From Burkholderiales bacterium (lineage in GTDB: Bacteria; Pseudomonadota; Gammaproteobacteria; Burkholderiales; Burkholderiaceae_C), in assembly GCA_005786815.1 (NCBI GenBank), contig SYDB01000043.1:1-6077 (forward strand): 6,077 nucleotides of DNA, read 5' to 3'. Position 1 is the first letter of the stretch. Each line of letters starts with the position of its first letter. Below are positions 1 through 5,688 of the stretch, one piece after another. The notes under the pieces were generated by a model. That model was not told the DNA's origin. It did no database searches and was given only the letters and a program-made list of their open reading frames with translations. A program made the position numbers and the translations under genes.

Positions 1-69
1 AAAATTCAAAAAGCAAAACCCGCCAAGTTGGGGGTCAAAGCCATTCAGAAAAAAGCCAGTTCAAAATAA
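1..69 (+). CDS. 3' end of an unidentified gene with a lysine-rich tail (partial)
   Basis: Frame 1 is open from the window edge to a TAA at 67-69 and encodes a 22-residue tail rich in Lys, Ala, Gln and Ser, ending in KKASSK. The stop lies 12 bases before the soxR start, a spacing like that between genes of one transcript. The composition resembles the basic tails found on nucleic-acid-binding or otherwise low-complexity proteins, but no domain is visible and no function can be given. A chance open frame of 22 codons is quite possible, so this is a weak call resting on position and composition. Confidence 0.35.
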   Translation, partial: KIQKAKPAKLGVKAIQKKASSK

Positions 70-81
70 CCAGAAGATTCG

Positions 82-381
82 ATGGACGCGATGTTTGAAT
101 TGGCTGCTGAAACATTCCGAGTGATGTCGGCACCGATGCGATTAAAAATCATCAATTGCTTGTGTGAAGAAGAAAAAAATGTGGGGCAGTTGCTGGAGGA
201 AATCGACACCACCCAGCCGAATATGTCGCAACATTTGAATACCCTCTTCAAAGCCAAAATTTTGGGCCGTCGGCGTGAAGGGGTGCAAATTTATTACCGC
301 ATCATCAATGAACGCGTCGTCACTTTGTGTAGGGCGGTGTGTACGCAGATTGCTATCGACAGCGATATTGCGCACTCTTAG
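82..381 (+). CDS. soxR: SoxR-type ArsR-family transcriptional repressor
   Basis: A 99-residue winged helix-turn-helix protein of the ArsR/SmtB family. Family signs are the N-terminal helix with MSAPMRLKIIN (about 15-25), a DNA-recognition helix around TTQPNMSQHLNTLFKA (43-58), and a wing at RRREGVQIYYRI (63-74). It lacks the CxC metal site of ArsR proper in the recognition region and instead has Cys26, Cys28, Cys83 and Cys87. Sulfur-sensing relatives (SqrR, BigR, YgaV, SoxR) use one cysteine near the start and one in the last helix, which link through polysulfide and release DNA. The call as soxR rests on this arrangement plus its position at the head of the sox cluster. A weak AGAAG at 72-76 supports ATG 82; ATG 91 is a possible alternative. 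It probably represses the cluster and perhaps itself. It is cytoplasmic. Confidence 0.85.
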   Translation: MDAMFELAAETFRVMSAPMRLKIINCLCEEEKNVGQLLEEIDTTQPNMSQHLNTLFKAKILGRRREGVQIYYRIINERVVTLCRAVCTQIAIDSDIAHS

Positions 382-436
382 CTACAGATAGAAAATCAGT
401 AGAACGCGTCGTGGCGTGGTCACGTAAATATTTTAG

Positions 437-448
437 AGATTTAAATCT
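437..448. promoter_or_regulatory. Perfect 12-bp palindrome, candidate SoxR operator
   Basis: AGATTTAAATCT is its own reverse complement and sits in the 82-base gap between soxR and the hydrolase gene, five bases before the Shine-Dalgarno sequence of that gene. ArsR-family sulfur sensors are known to bind AT-rich inverted repeats, so an operator is a reasonable inference. I could not identify a convincing -35/-10 pair here: TAAATA (425-430) and TATTTT (429-434) have no -35 partner at the right distance. A chance palindrome in AT-rich DNA is the main alternative. Confidence 0.4.
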
Positions 449-452
449 ACCC

Positions 453-458
453 AAGGAA
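453..458 (+). promoter_or_regulatory. Ribosome-binding site that decides a TTG start
   Basis: AAGGAA lies five bases before TTG 464. The next in-frame codons give a clean signal peptide, so this site fixes the unusual TTG start of the hydrolase gene. Another TTG, at 459, is out of frame. Confidence 0.65.
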
Positions 459-463
459 TTGAT

Positions 464-1441
464 TTGAATAGGTGCATACATCAGCGTTGTTTGGTATTTT
501 TGTTTGTATGGCTTTTTAGCCTTGGGTTCATTGCGCACGCCCAAGTTGCAGGCAAAGCGGTAAGCACCAAACCGCTGATGCAGCTTAAAAAAATAGACCC
601 ACATGTTTTTTATGTGCAGGGAGTCTCGGAGATGGGCTCCTCCGCGAATCAAAACTTTATATCCAATGCTGGTTTTGTGGTGACAACTGCTGGCGTTGTG
701 GTGGTAGATGCATTAGGCTCCCCTGAACTTGCACGAAGGCTGTTGGCAGAGATAAGAAAAATAACCAAGAAACCCATACACACGGTGGTATTGACCCACT
801 ACCACGCTGACCATATTTATGGACTGCAAGTGTTCAAAGAGGCTGGTGCGCGAATCGTTGCGCATGCTGCTGCCCGCGAATATTTGTTTTCAGACACTGC
901 CAAGTTACGTCTAGAGGTTTCTCGCCAAGAATTGTGGCCATGGATTGATGAAAAAACACGGCTTGTCCCCGCAGACGTTTGGCTAAACAGTTCGCATAGT
1001 TTTACTGTCGGTGGCGTTCAGTTTGATATTCAACCGGTAGGACCTTCGCACACGGCAGAAGACTTGGTGGTGTATCTACCGCAGAAAAAAATATTATTTG
1101 CGGGCGACTTGGTTTTTCGAAACCGTATTCCCTATGTGGGGCAGGCAGACAGCAAGCACTGGATAGAAGCATTGCAAAATTTACTCACCTTTGATGCCCA
1201 ATGGGTGATACCAGGTCATGGCCCTATCTCCAATGACCCCAAAGGTGATATGACCCTGACGCGTGACTATCTTCTGTACTTGAGAGAAACCATGGGGCGT
1301 GCCGCAAATGAGATGGAGCCTTTTGAGAGTGCTTACGCCAAAACAGATTGGTCTAAGTTTGAGAAAATGCCACTCTTCAAACCTGCTAATCGCATGAACG
1401 CTTACAACACCTATTTGCTCATGGAGCATGAATCCAAATGA
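464..1441 (+). CDS. Periplasmic metallo-beta-lactamase-fold hydrolase, SoxH-like
   Basis: A 325-residue protein with a signal peptide at about 1-26 (hydrophobic LVFLFVWLFSLGF, cleavage after AHA). The MBL zinc site is complete: HYHADH at 112-117 (His112, His114, Asp116, His117), His196 in SHTAED, Asp215 in AGD and His252 in GHG, enough for a dinuclear metal centre. Length and motif spacing fit the SoxH-like secreted MBL proteins often found in sox clusters (Paracoccus SoxH is about this size). The substrate of that group is not established; hydrolysis of a thioester, a polythionate or a sulfur adduct would be guesses. It starts with TTG behind AAGGAA, which may lower expression. Its stop overlaps the start of the thioredoxin gene (ATGA, 1438-1441), so the two are translationally coupled. 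The fold is certain, the soxH identity less so. Confidence 0.85.
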   Translation: MNRCIHQRCLVFLFVWLFSLGFIAHAQVAGKAVSTKPLMQLKKIDPHVFYVQGVSEMGSSANQNFISNAGFVVTTAGVVVVDALGSPELARRLLAEIRKITKKPIHTVVLTHYHADHIYGLQVFKEAGARIVAHAAAREYLFSDTAKLRLEVSRQELWPWIDEKTRLVPADVWLNSSHSFTVGGVQFDIQPVGPSHTAEDLVVYLPQKKILFAGDLVFRNRIPYVGQADSKHWIEALQNLLTFDAQWVIPGHGPISNDPKGDMTLTRDYLLYLRETMGRAANEMEPFESAYAKTDWSKFEKMPLFKPANRMNAYNTYLLMEHESK

Positions 1442-1932
1442 AGCCGTTGATGCAACGTCGTGCTTTGGTGCAAAAGCTCATGGCGGGAATGTCTTTGTTG
1501 TGGATTGCCGATGGCGCATGGGCAGCACCAGCCACATTGCCGGTGACCAATTCATTGCCCAATGCGTTGGCTACCGCTTTGCAAGCTAAGCAGCCATTGG
1601 TTGTCATGGTGAGCCTGCATGGTTGTCCCTTTTGCAAAGTGGTGCGCGAAAACTATTTGCATCCTCTGCGCGATGTGGGCTTACAAATCGTACAAATCGA
1701 TATGCGTGATATTCGAACCATTGTTGATTTCGATGGATCCTCCAGCACGCAGGATGCTTGGGTTCGCAAATACGGTATCAAGCTCGCACCCACAGTTCTG
1801 TTTTTCGGCATCCAAGGCCGTGAGGTGGCCGCGCGGTTAAAGGGCGCATATTTGCCAGACTTTTATGGGGCCTATTTGGATGAGCAATTGCTTGTTGCAC
1901 GACAAGCTGTTGCAGCGCAAAAGCAAGGCTAA
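1438..1932 (+). CDS. Exported thioredoxin-fold protein with CPFC active site (SoxS/SoxW class)
   Basis: A 164-residue protein with an N-terminal export signal (basic MKPLMQRRALVQK, hydrophobic stretch to about 27, likely cleavage near AWA at 27-29). The thioredoxin fold shows in VVMVSLHGCPFCK with redox pair Cys63/Cys66 (CPFC) and in the cis-proline loop at KLAPTV (Pro118), followed by a typical FFGIQGREVAARLKG strand-helix segment. In sox clusters such proteins (SoxS, SoxW) act in the periplasm; SoxS is known to reactivate SoxYZ by reducing its carrier cysteine. The dipeptide PF between the cysteines differs from GP of ordinary thioredoxin. No SoxV/CcdA-type membrane electron donor is seen in this window, so its reductant must be encoded elsewhere. 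ATG 1438 overlaps the preceding stop. The choice between SoxS and SoxW cannot be made from the sequence alone. Confidence 0.85.
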   Translation: MKPLMQRRALVQKLMAGMSLLWIADGAWAAPATLPVTNSLPNALATALQAKQPLVVMVSLHGCPFCKVVRENYLHPLRDVGLQIVQIDMRDIRTIVDFDGSSSTQDAWVRKYGIKLAPTVLFFGIQGREVAARLKGAYLPDFYGAYLDEQLLVARQAVAAQKQG

Positions 1933-1975
1933 ACAAACATAGCCCTTCAAACATCAACCTCTATACAAATTAATT

Positions 1976-1979
1976 AGGA
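1976..1979 (+). promoter_or_regulatory. Ribosome-binding site that selects the second ATG
   Basis: AGGA at 1976-1979 is eight bases before ATG 1988. The upstream in-frame ATG at 1979 overlaps this site and has no Shine-Dalgarno sequence at a usable distance, so translation most likely begins at 1988. Confidence 0.65.
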
Positions 1980-1987
1980 TGCCATTT

Positions 1988-2302
1988 ATGAAGACTTTTT
2001 TAATTGCTATATCCCTGATGTGGATAGGTTTGGCGCAGGCACAGCAACATCCCTTGTTCAAGGGCGCTGACTTGCCCTTAGGCGAAAAGTTAATTGCTGA
2101 AAACAAATGCAATGAGTGCCATATCCGCCGTGTTGGCGGCGATGGAAACAGCATTTATAAACCCACTGGCCGTATCAATAACGCTGGCGCATTGCGTGGC
2201 ATGGTCGAATATTGCAATACCGAACTCAATTTAGGATTTTTCCCTGAAGACACCAACGCTGTAGCCGCTGTTTTGAATCTAAAACATTACAAGTTCCGAT
2301 AA
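1988..2302 (+). CDS. Small secreted monoheme cytochrome c, not a recognised Sox subunit
   Basis: A 104-residue protein (107 if ATG 1979 is used) with a signal peptide cleaved probably after AQA (residue 18), leaving about 86 residues. One heme c site, CNECH, lies at 41-45 (Cys41, Cys44, His45). The region after it, with YKPTGRI (57-63), a Met72-to-Cys76 segment and the end NLKHYKF, recalls a family of short proteobacterial cytochromes usually annotated only as cytochrome c; it does not look like SoxX, which has a GPSL-type loop and a late methionine ligand. The only mature-region candidates for the sixth heme ligand are Met72, Cys76 and His100. It follows the thioredoxin gene by 55 bases and precedes soxC by 99. 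It may take electrons from a Sox enzyme or serve the neighbouring hydrolase/thioredoxin pair; both are inference. Confidence 0.8.
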   Translation: MKTFLIAISLMWIGLAQAQQHPLFKGADLPLGEKLIAENKCNECHIRRVGGDGNSIYKPTGRINNAGALRGMVEYCNTELNLGFFPEDTNAVAAVLNLKHYKFR

Positions 2303-2350
2303 CTCGCAACCTTACACACTGGTAAACCCGTATCTTTTTAAGTTCGATAT

Positions 2351-2365
2351 CCATTATATTAGTGG
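2351..2365. promoter_or_regulatory. Imperfect dyad before soxC, candidate operator/promoter region
   Basis: The 99-base gap 2303-2401 is AT-rich in its second half. CCATTATATTAGTGG at 2351-2365 is an imperfect inverted repeat (CCA-x-TA-xxx-TA-x-TGG). TATATT (2355-2360) and TATATA/TATAAA (2373-2380) could be -10 elements, but no good -35 stands 16-18 bases upstream of either. The gap and the dyad suggest that the structural genes soxC onwards have their own promoter, possibly SoxR-controlled. This is a weak inference. Confidence 0.3.
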
Positions 2366-2390
2366 TTGTTGATATATAAATGTGAAATGG

Positions 2391-2395
2391 AAGGA
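2391..2395 (+). promoter_or_regulatory. Ribosome-binding site that decides a GTG start for soxC
   Basis: AAGGA lies six bases before GTG 2402. The upstream in-frame candidates TTG 2366, TTG 2369 and ATG 2387 have no such site at a proper distance, so GTG 2402 is preferred. Confidence 0.7.
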
Positions 2396-2401
2396 CTGTC
2401 T

Positions 2402-3772
2402 GTGAATGCTTCAGATAGAACGCTCTCGGGACGAATTCAAAAGGCCCCGGAAAATTTCTTAGATCGCGAAGGAATTCGCACAGTCATTGCAGAGAGCAAA
2501 AGCGGCCGGCGTAACTTCATTCGACAAGCCTTTGCTGCTGCTGCGACTGGTGCTGCGGTTCCGCTTGCCATGGCGCAAAGTAATCCTGTACCAAGCGAAG
2601 GTGGCGACACCAATATTTTGAATTTGCCAGAACATGCCATAGCGCTAGGCCAAGGTGTCGCCGCAGAAGGCGGATACGGCAAGCCCTCGCAATACGAAGT
2701 GAATGTACAGCGCCGACAAAGCCCAGGACTCACGCAAACGACGCAGGCCTCTGTTTCCTTCGCGCCCCTGCAGTCCTTGTTTGGTACGGTGACCCCGAGC
2801 GGCTTGCATTTCGAGCGGCATCACCAAGGTTGGTGGGACATCGACCCGTCTAAACATCGCTTCATGATCAACGGTCTCGTGAAAACGCCCACCGTGTTGA
2901 CTATGGACGAGATCATGCGCTTGCCTGCTGTTTCGCGTTTTCACTTTATTGAATGTGGCGCCAACACGGCAGTGGAGTGGGGTAACGTGGCAGTGCCTAC
3001 TGTGCAATACACACACGGCATGGTGTCTTGCAGTGAGTTCACAGGTGTGCCACTGATCAAGTTGCTTGAGTTGGCAGGGGCCGATCTTAAAAAAGGCAAA
3101 TTCGTTTTAGCTGAGGGGGGCGATGGCTCTTCTATGACGCGGACCATCCCCATGAGTCTCATCACCTCTGGTGAAGTGCTGGTGGCTTACGGGCAAAACG
3201 GAGAAATGCTCAGACCTGAAAACGGTTACCCCTTGCGCTTGGTCGTGCCAGGCGTTCAGGGAGTTAGTTGGGTTAAGTATTTGCGGCGTGTTGAGGTGGG
3301 TGATATGCCTTATGCAGCCAAAGATGAAGCGATTCATTACATGGACCTGATGCCCAATGGCCAGCATCGCCAATACGCGAATATCCAAGAATGTAAAAGT
3401 GTTGTGACAACGCCTTCGGGTGGCCAGGTTCTGTTGGATGAAGGTTTCTACAACATCACGGGCCTCGCTTGGTCGGGTCGCGGCAAGGTGAAAAAAGTAG
3501 ACGTCAGCGTGGATGGTGGACGCAATTGGAAGCAAGCGCGTCTAGAGACCCCCGTGCTGAGCAAATCTCTGACACGCTTCAATATCGATTGGGTGTGGGA
3601 TGGAAAGCTGGGCATCATCCAAAGTCGCGCCACCGACGATACAGGTTTTGTGCAACCCACCTACCAGCAGTTGCGTAAGGTGCGTGATACCCGATCCATT
3701 TATCACAACAACGCCATTCAGTCTTGGTTGGTACAGGAAAACGGCGAGGTCAAAAATGTACAAGTGTCATAA
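2402..3772 (+). CDS. soxC: SoxC, molybdenum subunit of sulfane dehydrogenase SoxCD
   Basis: A 456-residue sulfite-oxidase-family molybdoenzyme. With SoxD it oxidises the sulfane sulfur held on SoxY in the periplasm, a six-electron step. A twin-arginine signal, GRRNFIRQ (Arg36-Arg37) followed by an Ala-rich hydrophobic stretch ending MAQ, directs export of the folded cofactor-loaded protein. The molybdopterin domain spans about 120-320; the molybdenum ligand is Cys185 in FIECGANTAVEWG, and NGYPLRLVVPG (274-284) is a cofactor-binding signature. A C-terminal Mo-co dimerisation domain (about 335-440) shows in ITGLAWSGRG and VDVSVDGGRNW. GTG 2402 is chosen for the AAGGA site. The 35-residue segment before the twin arginines is long, but there is no in-frame start between codon 1 and the signal. 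The last 17 bases overlap soxD. Length is in the usual SoxC range. Confidence 0.95.
   Translation: MNASDRTLSGRIQKAPENFLDREGIRTVIAESKSGRRNFIRQAFAAAATGAAVPLAMAQSNPVPSEGGDTNILNLPEHAIALGQGVAAEGGYGKPSQYEVNVQRRQSPGLTQTTQASVSFAPLQSLFGTVTPSGLHFERHHQGWWDIDPSKHRFMINGLVKTPTVLTMDEIMRLPAVSRFHFIECGANTAVEWGNVAVPTVQYTHGMVSCSEFTGVPLIKLLELAGADLKKGKFVLAEGGDGSSMTRTIPMSLITSGEVLVAYGQNGEMLRPENGYPLRLVVPGVQGVSWVKYLRRVEVGDMPYAAKDEAIHYMDLMPNGQHRQYANIQECKSVVTTPSGGQVLLDEGFYNITGLAWSGRGKVKKVDVSVDGGRNWKQARLETPVLSKSLTRFNIDWVWDGKLGIIQSRATDDTGFVQPTYQQLRKVRDTRSIYHNNAIQSWLVQENGEVKNVQVS
3746..3750 (+). promoter_or_regulatory. Ribosome-binding site inside soxC that decides the soxD start
   Basis: GAGGT lies five bases before ATG 3756, within the soxC coding region. 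It marks ATG 3756 as the soxD start although the reading frame is open much further upstream. Confidence 0.65.
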
Positions 3773-4835
3773 AGTTATTTTGACGGCGGCGTTAGTGTTA
3801 ACAACTGTTGGCGCATTTGCGCAGTCTGTTGCCTATCCAGGCATTGGTCGGCCAGCGACCACCAAAGAAGTCGCTGCCTGGGATATTGATGTCCGTCCTG
3901 ATTTCAAAGGACTTCCGCCTGGTTCTGGCTCTGTATCTCAAGGTCAAGATGTGTGGGAATTGAAGTGCGCACAGTGCCATGGTGTTTTTGGTGAATCCAA
4001 TGAAGTGTTCAGCCCATTGGTAGGCGGTACTACTAACGAAGATATCAAAAACGGCCGTGTCGCCAACCTCACTAGACGCGACTTTCCCGGCAGAACCACC
4101 ATGATGAAAGTGGCAACGGTATCAACCTTGTGGGACTACATCAACCGTGCCATGCCTTGGACTGCGCCGAAATCTCTCAAAACCGATGAGGTGTATGCAG
4201 TGACTGCGTACATGCTGAACTTGGCTTACGTCGTGCCAGACAATTTTGTGTTGTCTGACAAAAACATCGCAGAGGTTCAAAAGCGCATGCCTAACCGCAA
4301 TGGCATGTCTACTCAGCACAACCTTTGGCCTGGTAAAGAATTTAATGGATCGGCTAAACCGGATACAGCCAATGTGGCGTGCATGAAAGACTGTGTTCCA
4401 GAAATAAAAGTCTCTTCTATGCTGCCCGATTACGCCCGTAATGCGCACGGTAACTTGGCAGAACAAAACCGTACTGTGGGCCAACAAAAAGGCGCAGACA
4501 CGCTGCAACCAGAGCGAAAGTCTGGAGCGAGTGTGATGGGTGAGTCACCTACTGCGCCACCTAGTGTTAAAGCTGCAGCAAAGACCGCAGATCCGGCCTT
4601 GGCACTCCTGGCTAAGCACAATTGCAACGCCTGCCATGCACAAGAGCGAAAAGTTGTGGGCCCTAGTTTTAACGACATGGCCAAGAAATATCCAGGCAAA
4701 GTAGACTACCTGTCTGGGAAAATAAAATCTGGTGGCGCAGGCGTTTGGGGTCCTATCCCTATGCCAGCGCAAAATGCACCAGATGCAGACATCAAAACCA
4801 TTGCTAGCTGGTTGGCTGCCGGTGGGGCAAAATAA
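3756..4835 (+). CDS. soxD: SoxD, diheme cytochrome c subunit of sulfane dehydrogenase
   Basis: A 359-residue secreted cytochrome that takes electrons from the SoxC molybdenum centre and passes them to the respiratory chain. The signal peptide (about 1-22, cleaved after AFA) is followed by GIGRPATTKEV, typical of SoxD. The first cytochrome domain (about 50-160) has heme site CAQCH at 71-75 with Met133 in RAMPW as likely ligand; the second (about 280-357) has CNACH at 290-294 with Met336 in PIPMPAQ. Between them lie MPNRNGM (178-184), a Cys209/Cys213 pair in ACMKDC, and a polar, proline/alanine-rich linker (about 232-280). Two hemes fit SoxD rather than the monoheme SorB. ATG 3756 was chosen over the long open frame upstream because it gives a clean signal peptide and has GAGGT five bases before it. 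It overlaps soxC by 17 bases, so the two subunits are probably coupled in translation. Confidence 0.93.
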   Translation: MYKCHKVILTAALVLTTVGAFAQSVAYPGIGRPATTKEVAAWDIDVRPDFKGLPPGSGSVSQGQDVWELKCAQCHGVFGESNEVFSPLVGGTTNEDIKNGRVANLTRRDFPGRTTMMKVATVSTLWDYINRAMPWTAPKSLKTDEVYAVTAYMLNLAYVVPDNFVLSDKNIAEVQKRMPNRNGMSTQHNLWPGKEFNGSAKPDTANVACMKDCVPEIKVSSMLPDYARNAHGNLAEQNRTVGQQKGADTLQPERKSGASVMGESPTAPPSVKAAAKTADPALALLAKHNCNACHAQERKVVGPSFNDMAKKYPGKVDYLSGKIKSGGAGVWGPIPMPAQNAPDADIKTIASWLAAGGAK

Positions 4836-4863
4836 CCTTTATATGTTCAATAGGAGTACTTCC

Positions 4864-5319
4864 ATGCAAACTCGACGCGAGACCCTCAAGCACAGCGCTG
4901 CTGTTGCCAGCCTGTTGGCGGCTACCGGCCTGTTCCCCCAATATGCGCAGGCTTTTGACAAGGCCGCATTTGAAGCCAAAACCATCAACGATGCGATCAA
5001 AGCGGTGGGCGGCGCTGTCCCAGTAGAGAGCAAAGATGTCACTATCACTGGTCCAGACATTGCAGAAAACGGTGCTGTAGTTCCTTTTGGTGCGAGCACC
5101 TCTTTGCCCAATGTCAAGCGCGTTTTACTCTTGGTAGAAAAAAACCCCTCCACTTTGGTCGCTATGTTTAACGTAAGCCCCGAAGTGGATGTCAACTTTG
5201 CAACGCGCGCCAAGATGGGGCAATCGTCTGATGTCTATGCAGTCGCTATTACCAATGACGGAAAAGCCTTCTTTGCTAAAAAAGAAGTCAAAGTAACCCT
5301 TGGCGGCTGCGGCGGCTAA
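4864..5319 (+). CDS. soxY: SoxY, sulfur carrier subunit
   Basis: A 151-residue carrier protein of the Sox pathway. The C-terminal LGGCGG ends in the conserved swinging arm; Cys149 holds the thiosulfate-derived sulfur chain while SoxXA, SoxB and SoxCD act on it in turn. The N-terminus has a twin-arginine signal (TRRETLK, Arg4-Arg5, then an alanine-rich hydrophobic stretch, cleavage near AQA at 28-30), which exports SoxY folded together with SoxZ. The middle (about 35-145) is the immunoglobulin-like SoxY domain. Cys149 is the only cysteine, as expected for a carrier. ATG 4864 follows a strong AGGAG (4852-4856) at seven bases and starts directly at the Tat signal; an open frame upstream overlaps soxD and is not used. 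The gap from soxD is 28 bases. Confidence 0.96.
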   Translation: MQTRRETLKHSAAVASLLAATGLFPQYAQAFDKAAFEAKTINDAIKAVGGAVPVESKDVTITGPDIAENGAVVPFGASTSLPNVKRVLLLVEKNPSTLVAMFNVSPEVDVNFATRAKMGQSSDVYAVAITNDGKAFFAKKEVKVTLGGCGG

Positions 5320-5349
5320 TCACTTTTTAATTAATTTAGGAGTCATACC

Positions 5350-5661
5350 ATGGCAGATCCAATGCGCATTCGTGCCCAAGCAGCTGGCGACAAAGCCACT
5401 ATCCGTGTTTTGATGAGCCACGAAATGGAATCAGGACAACGCAAAGACGGGAATGGAAAAACCATCCCCGCTTGGCATATCCAAGATATCACTGCTGCGC
5501 TCAACGGCAAAACAGTGATGACCGCTGAATGGGGCCCCGCAGTCTCTAAAAACCCATTTCTGCAATTCACCATCAAAGGTGCAAAGGCTGGTGATAAGGT
5601 GGCTATCACTTGGAAAGATAACAAGGGCGATACCCGAACAGACGAAGCAACTGTTACTTAA
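5350..5661 (+). CDS. soxZ: SoxZ, partner subunit of the SoxYZ sulfur carrier
   Basis: A 103-residue protein with the SoxZ immunoglobulin-like fold; family marks are PMRIRAQ at the start, LMSHEMESGQRKD (21-33), IPAWHIQ (39-45) and VSKNPFLQFTIKG (65-77). It has no signal peptide and no cysteine, which is normal: SoxZ is exported through Tat bound to SoxY and contributes to holding and presenting the SoxY arm. A strong AGGAG (5338-5342) lies seven bases before ATG 5350, the same spacing as for soxY, which suits equal synthesis of the two partners. Gaps are 30 bases from soxY and 27 to soxA. Confidence 0.96.
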   Translation: MADPMRIRAQAAGDKATIRVLMSHEMESGQRKDGNGKTIPAWHIQDITAALNGKTVMTAEWGPAVSKNPFLQFTIKGAKAGDKVAITWKDNKGDTRTDEATVT

Positions 5662-5688
5662 TTTCAATCCATTACTACGGAGACAAAA

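Noticed and set aside
410..434. Hairpin CGTGGC-GTG-GTCACG (410-424) followed by a T/A-rich stretch, as a rho-independent terminator after soxR
   Set aside because: The stem is six pairs with a G-T pair and a three-base loop, and the following TAAATATTTT is not a real T-tract, so it is too weak to call.
1962..1967. TATACA as a -10 promoter element before the small cytochrome gene
   Set aside because: It matches the consensus at only four positions, and the sequence 17 bases upstream bears no resemblance to a -35 element.
1979..1987. ATG 1979 as the start of the small cytochrome
   Set aside because: It overlaps the AGGA ribosome-binding site that serves ATG 1988, and the signal peptide is cleaner from 1988.
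1988..2302. The small cytochrome as SoxX
   Set aside because: Apart from one heme motif it lacks the SoxX-type loop and late methionine ligand, and soxX normally adjoins soxA, which lies at the other end of the cluster.
3600..3755. N-terminal extension of soxD upstream of ATG 3756
   Set aside because: This open stretch lies within soxC, has no ribosome-binding site and would put a non-signal segment in front of an obvious signal peptide.
4732..4863. N-terminal extension of soxY upstream of ATG 4864
   Set aside because: It overlaps the end of soxD in another frame, and AGGAG plus the Tat signal mark ATG 4864 as the start.
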